A stretch of DNA of 64,000 nucleotides, from NCBI GenBank assembly GCA_000719025.1, contig JODP01000002.1:558001-622000 (forward strand), given 5' to 3'. Each line of letters starts with the position of its first letter. Position 1 is the stretch's first letter. The notes below the pieces were generated by a model. That model had not been told where the DNA came from. It saw only the letters and a list, made by a program, of their open reading frames with translations, and made no database searches. Shown piece after piece: positions 56,625 through 64,000 of this stretch. The DNA comes from Kineosporia aurantiaca JCM 3230 (lineage in GTDB: Bacteria; Actinomycetota; Actinomycetes; Actinomycetales; Kineosporiaceae). The position numbers and the translations under genes were made by a program.

Positions 56625-57836
56625 TCAGTTCTGGGGTTCCCCGGTCTGCGGTACGGCGTAGGTCGGGCTGCTGACCTGGCGAACCGCGGAGACCGTGAGA
56701 TCTTGCCTGCGCTGAACCGTACCGCTCGCACCCACCTGGTGCAGCGTCTCCAGCACACCGCCGGGGATGTTGAGGGCCGACTCCATGGTCGCCGGGTCGC
56801 CGATCGCCACCAGCCGGTAGGGCGGCGACTGCTCCACCCCGTCGGCGACCACCGCCCCTCCGCTGGGCGAGTCGGTGAACGAGGTGCTGGCCACCACCCG
56901 GACCGAGCCGAACTGGATCGCCTCGGCCCCGGCGTCGCGCAGTTCCTGGATCGTGTCCAGCACGGTGGCCGCGTCGACCAGGGTCTGCGGATCGGTGATC
57001 CGGATGGTGATGCCGGGGCCCTCGGCCGGTTCGGTGCCGGCCAGGATGCCGAGCACCTCCAGCCGCTCGCGGGTGGCCTTCTCGGCGGCCGCCGCCCGGT
57101 CCGTGCCGCCGCGCAGCTCGTCCTGGGTCGCCTGGAGGTCCCGGGCCTCGGCGTCGAGCCGCTCGCTCTGCCGGCTCACGTCGTCCAGCACCCGGACCAG
57201 CTCGCTCTGACTGAGGGAGGACAGGTCGCCGGACTGGGTCTGATGGGCCTGCACGACCAGACCGAAGCCGAGGGCACCGAGGAGGAGCGCGGCGAGCACC
57301 TGGACCCGGGAGAGCCGGGAGAGGCGGATCAGCAGGGATCGCGGGCTGGGCGGCTCGGGGACACCGGACGACTCGGACGGCTCCGAGAGCTTCGGGGACT
57401 CGGCCGCTTCCGGCTCGCTCTGATCCGGCCTTTCCGGCGGTTCCAGTCGTTCCGGTTCGGCCTTTTCCGGCTCAGCCGGTTCAGCCTTCTCGACGACCTC
57501 GAGAGGCACCCCGGTTTCCCCGTGCCCCCCGGACTCCTCCGGTCGCACCTGGTCCGCCGCCGGCGTCCCCAATTCGAAGGTTTCCGGTTCAGTTGCCTTG
57601 GGGGTCGAGTCACCCGGCTTGCTTGAGGACGCTGACGGTCCAGTTCCCCGCTGACGTCCCCCTGCGGGGCGGATGACTCGGGTCCTTCCCGGCCCTGACG
57701 GACGGCCAACCGGGGCGACCGGCACTGAAGGAACAGAAGGAGCCGCGGGAGTGACCGGCATGGGCACCGTGTCGTCGGCGTCGTTCTCCCCGTCGGATTC
57801 CGGGTTCTGGGGTACGCCCTTCGCGTCGTCCGTCAT
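56625..57836 (-). CDS. DUF881 membrane protein (Rv1825-like)
   Basis: A 403-residue protein. A long N-terminal cytoplasmic tail rich in Glu/Pro/Ser (about 195 residues) precedes one membrane helix ('VQVLAALLLGALGFGLVVQAHQ'). An extracytoplasmic coiled coil and a DUF881 domain ('ITIRITDPQTLVDAATVLDTIQELRDAGAEAIQFG') follow. The tail is longer than in most relatives. It is one of two DUF881 proteins flanking Sbp; function is unknown but linked to cell envelope or division by context. Confidence 0.85.
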   Translation of the reverse strand: MTDDAKGVPQNPESDGENDADDTVPMPVTPAAPSVPSVPVAPVGRPSGPGRTRVIRPAGGRQRGTGPSASSSKPGDSTPKATEPETFELGTPAADQVRPEESGGHGETGVPLEVVEKAEPAEPEKAEPERLEPPERPDQSEPEAAESPKLSEPSESSGVPEPPSPRSLLIRLSRLSRVQVLAALLLGALGFGLVVQAHQTQSGDLSSLSQSELVRVLDDVSRQSERLDAEARDLQATQDELRGGTDRAAAAEKATRERLEVLGILAGTEPAEGPGITIRITDPQTLVDAATVLDTIQELRDAGAEAIQFGSVRVVASTSFTDSPSGGAVVADGVEQSPPYRLVAIGDPATMESALNIPGGVLETLHQVGASGTVQRRQDLTVSAVRQVSSPTYAVPQTGEPQN

Positions 57837-57837
57837 C

Positions 57838-58170
57838 TCAGGCCCGGAAGACGTGCCGGCGAATCGCGGCCGCGTTGGAGAAGATCCGGATGCCGAGCAC
57901 GACCACCACGCCGGTGGACAGCTGCGCGCCGACCCCGAGGTGGTCCCCCAGGAAGACGATCAGGGCGGCCACTACGACGTTGGACAGGAACGACACGATG
58001 AACACCCGGTCGTCGAAGATCCCGTCGAGCAGCGCCCGGACCCCGCCGAACACCGCATCCAGCGCCGCCACCACGGCGATCGGCAGGTAGGGCTGCAACC
58101 ACAGCGGGACCTCGGGTTGCAGCACCAGACCGGCCACCACCCCGATCAGCAGTCCGATCGCCGCGATCAC
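57838..58170 (-). CDS. Small basic protein (DUF1290, Rv1824-like)
   Basis: A 110-residue membrane protein with three to four helices ('MIAAIGLLIGVVAGLVL', 'YLPIAVVAALDAVFGGVRALLDGIFDDRVFIVSFLSNVVVAALIVFLGDHLG'), the DUF1290/Sbp pattern. It occurs between the two DUF881 genes across Gram-positive bacteria. Its start overlaps the neighbouring DUF881 stop by 4 bp. Confidence 0.9.
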   Translation of the reverse strand: MIAAIGLLIGVVAGLVLQPEVPLWLQPYLPIAVVAALDAVFGGVRALLDGIFDDRVFIVSFLSNVVVAALIVFLGDHLGVGAQLSTGVVVVLGIRIFSNAAAIRRHVFRA

Positions 58171-59045
58171 TTGTGCCCTCCTGAGCTCTTCTTCGCTGTA
58201 CTGACGGGGCTCTCTTCTACCGGTCCGGCCTGCCGGAGCACGAACTGCCCAGCACCGGGGAGGGTCAGCTCCGCCGCGGTGGCGATGTCGACACCGATGC
58301 CGTTGTTGTCCCGGAGCGACTGCACGTAGGGCCCGGCCTGCCCCTCGGCGAAGCCGGTCTGCAGCGATGACGGGTCGCCGACCACCGAGATCACGTATGG
58401 CGGGACCAGGGGGCGGAAGTCGACCAGGATCGCCTCGCCGGCGCTGCGGATGGCCGAAAGCGCAGTCAGCCGCTCACCGTTGATCGAGATCGCCTCGGCC
58501 CCGGCCGCCCACAGCCCGTTGACCACGACCTGGAGGTCCGCGTCGAGCACCACGCCCTCGTCGTACCCGTCGTCGGTCCGCGGGTCACTGCCGACCTCGT
58601 CCCGGCCGGGCGCGTCGTCCAGCGTGACTTTCAGGCCTTTTCCGCTGACGGGCAGCTCTCCGGTCAGCGCGCCCAGTTCGCGGACCTGCTCGCCGAGCGC
58701 GGCGCCGCGGGTGCCGAGCAGCGACTGCTGAGCGGCGGCGTTGGCCGCGGCCAGCTGCGCGTTGCTGCGCTCCAGCTGCTCCACCGCGTCCGAGCGGTGC
58801 TCGATCTGCTCGCGCAGCTCGTGGCTGACGGCCTCGGACTCGCGCTGCGGCACCTGGATCGAGCGGACCGCGACGCAGAACCCGATCCCGGCCGCGATCG
58901 CCAGGATCAGGGTGATCGCGGTGCGCAGCTGCGAGCGCGGGCGGGGGTGGGCGGCGGCGGCCGCGTACCCAGGGTCGAGCGGGCGCTCCATCACCTCGCG
59001 CAGCAGCGTCATCGAGGCGTCGAGCGCGCGGGGACGTTCGGTCAT
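58167..59045 (-). CDS. DUF881 membrane protein (Rv1823-like)
   Basis: A 292-residue protein with one N-terminal membrane helix ('AITLILAIAAGIGFCVAV'), a coiled coil ('HELREQIEHRSDAVEQLERSNAQL') and a DUF881 domain ('LKVTLDDAPG', 'NGLWAAGAEAISINGERL', 'PPYVISVVGDP'). The ATG overlaps the pgsA stop. It is the partner of the longer DUF881 protein. Confidence 0.9.
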   Translation of the reverse strand: MTERPRALDASMTLLREVMERPLDPGYAAAAAHPRPRSQLRTAITLILAIAAGIGFCVAVRSIQVPQRESEAVSHELREQIEHRSDAVEQLERSNAQLAAANAAAQQSLLGTRGAALGEQVRELGALTGELPVSGKGLKVTLDDAPGRDEVGSDPRTDDGYDEGVVLDADLQVVVNGLWAAGAEAISINGERLTALSAIRSAGEAILVDFRPLVPPYVISVVGDPSSLQTGFAEGQAGPYVQSLRDNNGIGVDIATAAELTLPGAGQFVLRQAGPVEESPVSTAKKSSGGHK

Positions 59046-59671
59046 CCGGCGGTCCGGCCCGGCGGGGTGCTGGGTGGACGGGTCCGCAACTGCTCCCGGC
59101 GGGACAGCACGTCCACCGCCTGACGGAGGTAGAGCAGCGCCGACCACCAGTAGAGCGAGGTGCCCCACCAGGCGAAGGCCCAGCCGACCGGCTGGGCGAT
59201 GTCGCCCGCCGCTCCCTTCACGTCGCCGAGCAGCAGCAGCGGGAACGCGTAGAGCAGGCAGGCGGTGGCCGCCTTGCCCAGGAAGCTGACCTCGAGCGGG
59301 CGGCGCTCCTCGACCGTCATCAGCAGCAGCGAGCCGATCAGCACCGCGTCCCGGGCGATCAGCAGCAGCACCAGCCACCACGGGATGACGTCGCGGTAGG
59401 CCAGGCCGAGCAGCGTGGTCAGGATGTAGAGCCGGTCGGCGATCGGGTCGAGCATCTGCCCGAGCCGGGTGGTCTGCCCCCAGCGCCGGGCCAGGGTGCC
59501 GTCCAGGTAGTCGCTCATCCCGCTGACCACCAGCACCGCGATCGCCCAGCCGACGTGCCCGAGCAGGATCAGCGCGGCGAACACCGGGACCAGCAGCAGC
59601 CGGCCGAAGCTGAGCAGGTTGGGAATGTTGAGCACCCGAGAGCCACTCGTCGGGTTCTCTCCCACCGGCAC
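59042..59671 (-). CDS. CDP-alcohol phosphatidyltransferase (PgsA2-like)
   Basis: A 209-residue membrane enzyme. The catalytic CDP-OH-P motif is complete: 'SDYLDGTLARRWGQTTRLGQMLDPIAD', with all Asp residues in the required spacing, and there are about five membrane helices. It transfers a phosphatidyl group to an alcohol such as glycerol-3-phosphate. It corresponds to Rv1822. GTG at 59671 has GGAGGAGG upstream. Confidence 0.92.
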   Translation of the reverse strand: MPVGENPTSGSRVLNIPNLLSFGRLLLVPVFAALILLGHVGWAIAVLVVSGMSDYLDGTLARRWGQTTRLGQMLDPIADRLYILTTLLGLAYRDVIPWWLVLLLIARDAVLIGSLLLMTVEERRPLEVSFLGKAATACLLYAFPLLLLGDVKGAAGDIAQPVGWAFAWWGTSLYWWSALLYLRQAVDVLSRREQLRTRPPSTPPGRTAG

Positions 59672-60003
59672 GTTCCTCCTCCACCCGTCAGCTTTCGTCG
59701 GCCCGGCCCGGAGCCAGGGGACAGCCTACGGCCCACCGGCGCCGCTCCGGTCCGGCCCCGGGACCCGCCGGGTGATCCGCCCCGCCGGTCAGGTTCGCAG
59801 GTCACGGCCCCGTTCCCGGCGAGGGCGATCGGGCCTGCTCACCGTGCGTGAAAGTCGGCGCGGACCCGGCCGTCACGGTTCGGCGTCGGGTATAAATCTC
59901 TGACCGAATCATGGGCTTTTGGCGGCATTCACTCCTTATGCTGTGCTGAGGTCCGCACTCGGGGTAACCGGCTGGTCGGCGAGCAAGGGGCAAGGGAGGC
60001 GGC
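59672..60003. promoter_or_regulatory. Divergent promoter region
   Basis: Separates pgsA from the GGDEF-EAL gene. A + strand TATAAA at 59891-59896 could be the -10 of the latter, with a leader of about 100 nt. No RNA gene or repeat is apparent. Confidence 0.4.
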
Positions 60004-63000
60004 GTGGGCCTGAGCCCCGGCACTGCCTCTCGCCCGACCTCCCGTCCGGCCTCGTTCCGCCTGATGGTCCTGTCCCCCACCAGCCTGCTGACCATTGCCG
60101 GGGTGGCGCTGCCGGCCCTGACCCTGGTCGCGCTCAGCGGGGTGCTCGGCGAGGTCACCACCCGCACCCTGGACGACCTGAACCATCTGGCCGCAGGGGG
60201 CGTGGCCGGCCTCTGTCTGCTGCTCAGCCGGTTGCGGGCGCCGGGCCCGGAGCGTCTTTGGCGCCTGTTGCTGACCTTCGGTGTCACCGCCTGGACGGCC
60301 GGGCAACTGATCTGGGCCTATCACCGGCTGATGAACGGGCAGGCGCCGCCCGCTTCTCCCTCCCTCGCCGACGCCGGGCGCCTCGCCCTGCCCCTGTTCG
60401 CCCTGCCCGCCCTCGGACTGGTCCCACCCCGCAGTAACCAGTCCCGCAGTCGCCAGTCCCGCAGCAGTAGCCAGTCCCGGACCTGGTCCGTCCTCGGGCT
60501 GGACCTGCTGATCGGGTTCGGCGCGCTGTCCATCGTGATCCTGGCCACCAGCCATTGGCCGAGCCGCCCGGTCGCCGCCGTTTCCCTGGCCGGCGATCTG
60601 CTGATCATCGCCCTGGTGCTCCTCCTGGCCCCGGTCCGGATCCCGGCCGACCCCTGGCGCTGGACGCTGGTGGCCTTCGGGCTGCTGGCGTTCGCGGTCT
60701 CCGACGGTCTGCTGCTCAGCCTGTTCCACCCTTCCCACGGTTCCGCGCCGGTCGTCGACGGGCCGCGGCAGGTGGCCTACGGAGCGGGCTCCGTGCTCGG
60801 GCCTCTGCTGCTGGCCTGCGGGGCGCTGATCAGGGCGGAGCGGACCGAAATGGGTTCCCATCGCACACTCTCAGGGCTGATCTGGCTGCCCCCGGCGGGA
60901 GCGGTGCTGGTGGTGGCCGGGCAGCTGGCGACCGGCCGGCCGATCGGCGCCGTCGAGACCGGGGTGGGGCTCGCTGCGCTCGTCGCTGTCCTGCTGCGTC
61001 AGGCGCTCACCGGTCTCGACAACGTTCGCCTGATCCACGAGCTGCAGACCGGCCAGGAGGAGCTGCGGGCGCAGGCGTACAAGGACTCGCTCACCGGGCT
61101 CGCCAACCGGGCCCTGTTCGACCAGCGGCTGCGCCGGGCGATCCGCGGTGGCCGGCCGCTCGGCCTGATCTTCTGCGACCTGGACGACTTCAAGGCGGTG
61201 AACGACCAGCTGGGGCACAACGCCGGCGACGACGTGCTGCGGGCGGTGGCGCACCGGCTGCGCGGCTGCGTCCGGCCCGCCGACACCGTGGCCCGGCTCG
61301 GGGGCGACGAGTTCGCGATCCTGATGGAGGACGCGGCCGAGGCCCCGGACGTGATCGGCCGCCGGATCCTCGGGTCGGTCGGGCGGCCGTTCCCGTTGCG
61401 GCACCGGGGCGAGGAGGCCCGGGTGCGGGTCGGAGCCAGCGTCGGGGTGGCCGTGCTGGACCGGGTCGATCCGGACGCCTCGCCGGAGAGCCTGCTCGCC
61501 GGGGTGGACCAGGCGATGTATGCGGCCAAGCGACGAGGTAAGAATCAGCTCGTGACCTTCCGGAACGGCGCCGCCCCAGGCGCGGGCCCAGGCGCGGGCC
61601 CAGTCGCAGGCCCAGTCGCAGGCCCAGTCGCGGCCCCGGGAGCGGCGCCAGGAACACCGGGCGCGGACCGGTACCTTCCTCTTTTCGACCCAGCAGTGAG
61701 CGCGAAGAGCATGCCCCCCACCCCTCCCACCCAGCCGACGGAGCCCATGCCCGAGGGCCAGATGCCGACCACCGGTTCCCTTCCGGTCCCCACCGGCGTC
61801 CCCCAGGTGGTCGACCATCTCCAGGACCACCCCGAGGACCCAGCCCCTGACCACCAGCCGACCGGGCCGGTCCCCCGGCTGGGGGCCCGCACCACGCCGG
61901 GCGGCCTGAACACCCCGGCGGCCCAGTACCGCGCCTCCGGCCAGGCCCGCCCCGAACCGCCGCGGCCGGAGCCGACCGAGGCGGAGCAGAAGGCCGAGGC
62001 GAAGGCCCGGCTGGCCGCGGCCGCGCAGCGCTCGGTGCAGCGCACGCTGGCCGAGTTCCAGGCCCTGGAGAAGGAGTCCGAGCGGCGCGAGGCGGAGCTG
62101 AAGGCGGCCGAGCGGCGGGCCCACGAGGCTCTGGAGATCGAGGCCGAGGTGCGCGCCGGGACCCGGCCCGAGGCCGAGGTGATCCCGCTGAGCCGGGCCG
62201 TGGACATCCGCGCTGAGAAGGCCGAGCGGGCGCTGCGGGAAGCCCAGGAGCGGGACGAGGACGAGGCTCCGAACGACGAGAACCCGGACGACGAGAGCCC
62301 CGACGTCGAGAGCAGTGAGGACGACCACTCCGGTCCGGCGGAACCGGACCATCGGCCGTCCCCTGTTCCCCCCTTCTCGCTCGAGGAAACCGTCCAGCAG
62401 GCCGAGCAATTGGCCTCGCTGGCCTCGGACCACATCGACGTGCTCTACCGCCCGGTGCTGCGTCCACGGACCGGGCAGCTGGTGGCGTTGGCCACGACGG
62501 TGCGCTGGCGGCATCCGGTGCATGGGGTGCTCGAGTCGGCGGCGCTGATGACCGCGGCCGAGCACGCCGGGCTGCGGCGTCCGCTGGAAGAGCGTCTGCT
62601 GGACTCGATCTGCGCCGACCTCGCACTGTTGCGCAAGGCGCCGGACTGGGACGACCTGGCCGCCCACGTTCCGCTGGACGCCCGCTACCTGACCGACGAC
62701 CGGCTGGTCACCGTGGTCGAACGCACCCTGCGCCGGCACGACCTGCCGGGCTCGGCGCTGGTGCTGCGGATCGCCGAGACCGGGCCTTCCGTCGACCTGG
62801 TCGCCGCGGAGCGGGTGCTCGGCCGGGTGCAGGCCCTGGGGGTCGGCATCGGCCTGGAAGGGTTCGGGACCGGCGCCGCGGGGCTGGCCCTGCTCACCCG
62901 GCTGCCGATCGGCTATCTCGCCCTGGACGAGTCGCTGACCGCGGCCGAGCCGGGCAGCCGGGCCGGAGCGGTGCTGGCCGGGGCGATCGCGATGACCCCG

Positions 63001-63165
63001 GGCCTGGGCCTGACCCTGATCGCCGACGGGGTGAACCACCAGGAGCAGGCCGACCGGCTCACCGGGCTCGGGGTGGACCTGGCCCAGGGCCCGCTCTACG
63101 GGTCGTCGGTCCCGCTGCCCGAGCTGGACCTGATGCGCCTACTGGTGAACCCGACCCGGGGCTGA
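60004..63165 (+). CDS. Membrane GGDEF protein with degenerate EAL domain
   Basis: A 1053-residue protein. Residues ~20-340 hold about nine hydrophobic segments. The GGDEF domain (GGDEF at ~433) has 'DSLTGLANR' and the inhibitory RPAD site, so it should make cyclic di-GMP. A ~290-residue linker starts with a Gly-Ala-Pro-Val repeat and contains an Arg/Glu/Ala coiled coil and an acidic stretch. The C-terminal ~240 residues are EAL-like, but EAL reads 'LATTVRW', ExTE is 'IAETGP' and DDFGTG is 'LEGFGTG'. The EAL part is probably catalytically dead and may act as a sensor or adapter. Confidence 0.88.
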   Translation: MGLSPGTASRPTSRPASFRLMVLSPTSLLTIAGVALPALTLVALSGVLGEVTTRTLDDLNHLAAGGVAGLCLLLSRLRAPGPERLWRLLLTFGVTAWTAGQLIWAYHRLMNGQAPPASPSLADAGRLALPLFALPALGLVPPRSNQSRSRQSRSSSQSRTWSVLGLDLLIGFGALSIVILATSHWPSRPVAAVSLAGDLLIIALVLLLAPVRIPADPWRWTLVAFGLLAFAVSDGLLLSLFHPSHGSAPVVDGPRQVAYGAGSVLGPLLLACGALIRAERTEMGSHRTLSGLIWLPPAGAVLVVAGQLATGRPIGAVETGVGLAALVAVLLRQALTGLDNVRLIHELQTGQEELRAQAYKDSLTGLANRALFDQRLRRAIRGGRPLGLIFCDLDDFKAVNDQLGHNAGDDVLRAVAHRLRGCVRPADTVARLGGDEFAILMEDAAEAPDVIGRRILGSVGRPFPLRHRGEEARVRVGASVGVAVLDRVDPDASPESLLAGVDQAMYAAKRRGKNQLVTFRNGAAPGAGPGAGPVAGPVAGPVAAPGAAPGTPGADRYLPLFDPAVSAKSMPPTPPTQPTEPMPEGQMPTTGSLPVPTGVPQVVDHLQDHPEDPAPDHQPTGPVPRLGARTTPGGLNTPAAQYRASGQARPEPPRPEPTEAEQKAEAKARLAAAAQRSVQRTLAEFQALEKESERREAELKAAERRAHEALEIEAEVRAGTRPEAEVIPLSRAVDIRAEKAERALREAQERDEDEAPNDENPDDESPDVESSEDDHSGPAEPDHRPSPVPPFSLEETVQQAEQLASLASDHIDVLYRPVLRPRTGQLVALATTVRWRHPVHGVLESAALMTAAEHAGLRRPLEERLLDSICADLALLRKAPDWDDLAAHVPLDARYLTDDRLVTVVERTLRRHDLPGSALVLRIAETGPSVDLVAAERVLGRVQALGVGIGLEGFGTGAAGLALLTRLPIGYLALDESLTAAEPGSRAGAVLAGAIAMTPGLGLTLIADGVNHQEQADRLTGLGVDLAQGPLYGSSVPLPELDLMRLLVNPTRG
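61577..61638 (+). repeat. 12-bp tandem repeat in GGDEF-EAL linker
   Basis: About five near-identical 12-bp units (GCGGGCCCAGGC / GCAGGCCCAGTC types) encode a Gly-Ala/Val-Gly-Pro-type flexible linker immediately after the GGDEF domain. Confidence 0.85.
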
Positions 63166-63171
63166 GACCAG

Positions 63172-63200
63172 GGGCGCGGCCGGGGGTTCCGGCCGCGCCC
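63172..63200. terminator. Terminator hairpin between GGDEF-EAL and APC permease
   Basis: Perfect 10-bp arms GGGCGCGGCC and GGCCGCGCCC flank a 9-nt loop whose GG/CC ends can extend the stem. It lies between convergent genes and can terminate both. Confidence 0.78.
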
Positions 63201-63206
63201 GGGTGC

Positions 63207-64000
63207 TCAGCTGGTCGGGGTCTCCTCGGCCGGAGCCTCGATCAGCCGGTCCGGCAGCTCGACGTTGCTGCGCGGCCCGGTGAACCAGTTCTTCACCGAG
63301 ACGTGCCACCAGATGTACAGCCCACCAAGCAGAACCACCAGGACGATCGGTGCGTAGTTGACCGCCGTCCAGGTGAAGCTGTCGTTCGGCGGCCAGCCCG
63401 CGGGCCCGAACGGGAGGATGAAGTACACCGATGTGACCGCGATCTCGGCGACCGCCAGCAGGCACATCCAGCGGTACTTCGAACCCAGCGTCCACGGGCC
63501 CGGCTGCCAGCTGTTCCCGGCCTTCCAGCGCAGATAGATCGGGATGGCGAAGGCCAGGTAGAGCCCGATGACGCCGATCGAGACGACGGCGTAGAAGGCG
63601 GTCGGGGCGCCGGACGGGCTCTTGTACAGGGCCGGCAGGGTCAGCACGACGGCGGCCGCGGCCCCGGCCAGCACCGCGTTGCGCGGCACCCCCTTCACGT
63701 CCACCTTGGACCACAGGCTGGACCCGGGCACGGCCCGGTCCCGGCTGAACGCGAACAGCATCCGCGAGGTCGAGGTCATGCAGGCGGTGGAGCAGTAGAT
63801 CTGGCCGCTCATGCTGATGAAGACCACGAGCTTGAGCAGGCCCGGGGAGAGCGAACTGGCCAGGACCGCGAGCACGCTACCGGGCCCGTACGGGTTCACG
63901 GTGGTGTCGATCGAGTTGATCAGGTCGGTGTTGGTCGCCGCGAAAAGGAAGGCCAGGAGCAGGATCCAGCCGCCGATGGCGGAGTAGAGGATGGACTGCC
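63207..64000 (-). CDS. APC-family amino acid permease (partial, C-terminal part)
   Basis: The gene runs off the window; about 264 codons are visible. It is an amino-acid/polyamine/organocation transporter. Helices include 'GWILLLAFLFAATN', 'LVVFISMSGQIYCSTACMTSTSRMLFAFSRDRAVP', 'FYAVVSIGVIGLYLAFAIPIYL' and two C-terminal ones, with 'RNAVLAGAAAAVVLTLP'. This is typical of the GABA/amino acid permease group. The substrate is unknown. Confidence 0.9.
   Translation of the reverse strand, partial: QSILYSAIGGWILLLAFLFAATNTDLINSIDTTVNPYGPGSVLAVLASSLSPGLLKLVVFISMSGQIYCSTACMTSTSRMLFAFSRDRAVPGSSLWSKVDVKGVPRNAVLAGAAAAVVLTLPALYKSPSGAPTAFYAVVSIGVIGLYLAFAIPIYLRWKAGNSWQPGPWTLGSKYRWMCLLAVAEIAVTSVYFILPFGPAGWPPNDSFTWTAVNYAPIVLVVLLGGLYIWWHVSVKNWFTGPRSNVELPDRLIEAPAEETPTS

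Overview
The window is 64 kb of uniformly GC-rich chromosomal DNA from an actinobacterium. The evidence is GTG starts, a SufR-SufB-SufD-Rieske-SufC-SufS-SufU-SufT operon, a SigK/RskA pair, DUF3099 and a block syntenic with Mycobacterium tuberculosis Rv1822-Rv1832. Three GGDEF proteins and a PilZ-like protein point to a lineage that uses cyclic di-GMP. A Kineosporia- or Actinoplanes-like organism would fit, but the genus is inference. I saw no rRNA, tRNA, IS element, prophage or CRISPR.

Layout. 1-8.5 kb is housekeeping: TldD/TldE peptidase, an SDR enzyme, prephenate dehydratase, SURF1 with a small zinc-ribbon-like partner, DUF3099, a small HTH protein, an ABC-F ATPase and a YpfJ-type zinc peptidase. 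8.5-11.1 kb holds two paralogous membrane diguanylate cyclases. 11.2-18.2 kb is the SUF iron-sulfur operon, read leftward, with the repressor SufR first and a histidine-repeat SufT last. 18.4-20.8 kb is a drug- or lipid-type ABC exporter with a flavoprotein. After an 0.8-kb stretch with no credible gene, 21.6-34.8 kb is a catabolic island. It has a five-component peptide-type ABC importer with an alpha/beta hydrolase embedded in it, then an amidohydrolase-like protein, a cytidine-deaminase-like protein, a creatininase-family protein, a cyclase-family protein, a gamma-glutamyltransferase-like protein, a second amidohydrolase and a convergent M19 dipeptidase. Most of these genes overlap or nearly touch, so they probably import and dismantle one class of amide or peptide-like nitrogen compound. 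The substrate cannot be read from sequence.

34.8-40.5 kb carries a PilZ-like protein, a fasciclin lipoprotein with RskA and SigK (SigK-type promoters are visible before both sigK and the fasciclin gene), CorA and a GCS2-family ligase. 40.7-45.1 kb is sbcD-sbcC. 45.1-47.7 kb is a coupled two-gene operon, a GT-B/GT9-like protein plus an APH-like kinase, whose promoter is AT-rich and apparently leaderless. 47.8-49.1 kb encodes an endonuclease/phosphatase-fold protein and a PPOX/F420-type reductase. 49.1-59.7 kb is the gcvP-gcvH-GarA-FtsR-nuclease-MerR-DUF881-Sbp-PgsA block. A single-aptamer glycine riboswitch precedes gcvP and a ParA-like gene is inserted. 60-63.2 kb is a GGDEF protein with a degenerate EAL domain, and the window ends inside an APC-family permease.

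Two intergenic arrays of a TGATCA-centred element with an exact 22-bp period (1609-1738 and 32038-32147) are the most unusual non-coding structures.
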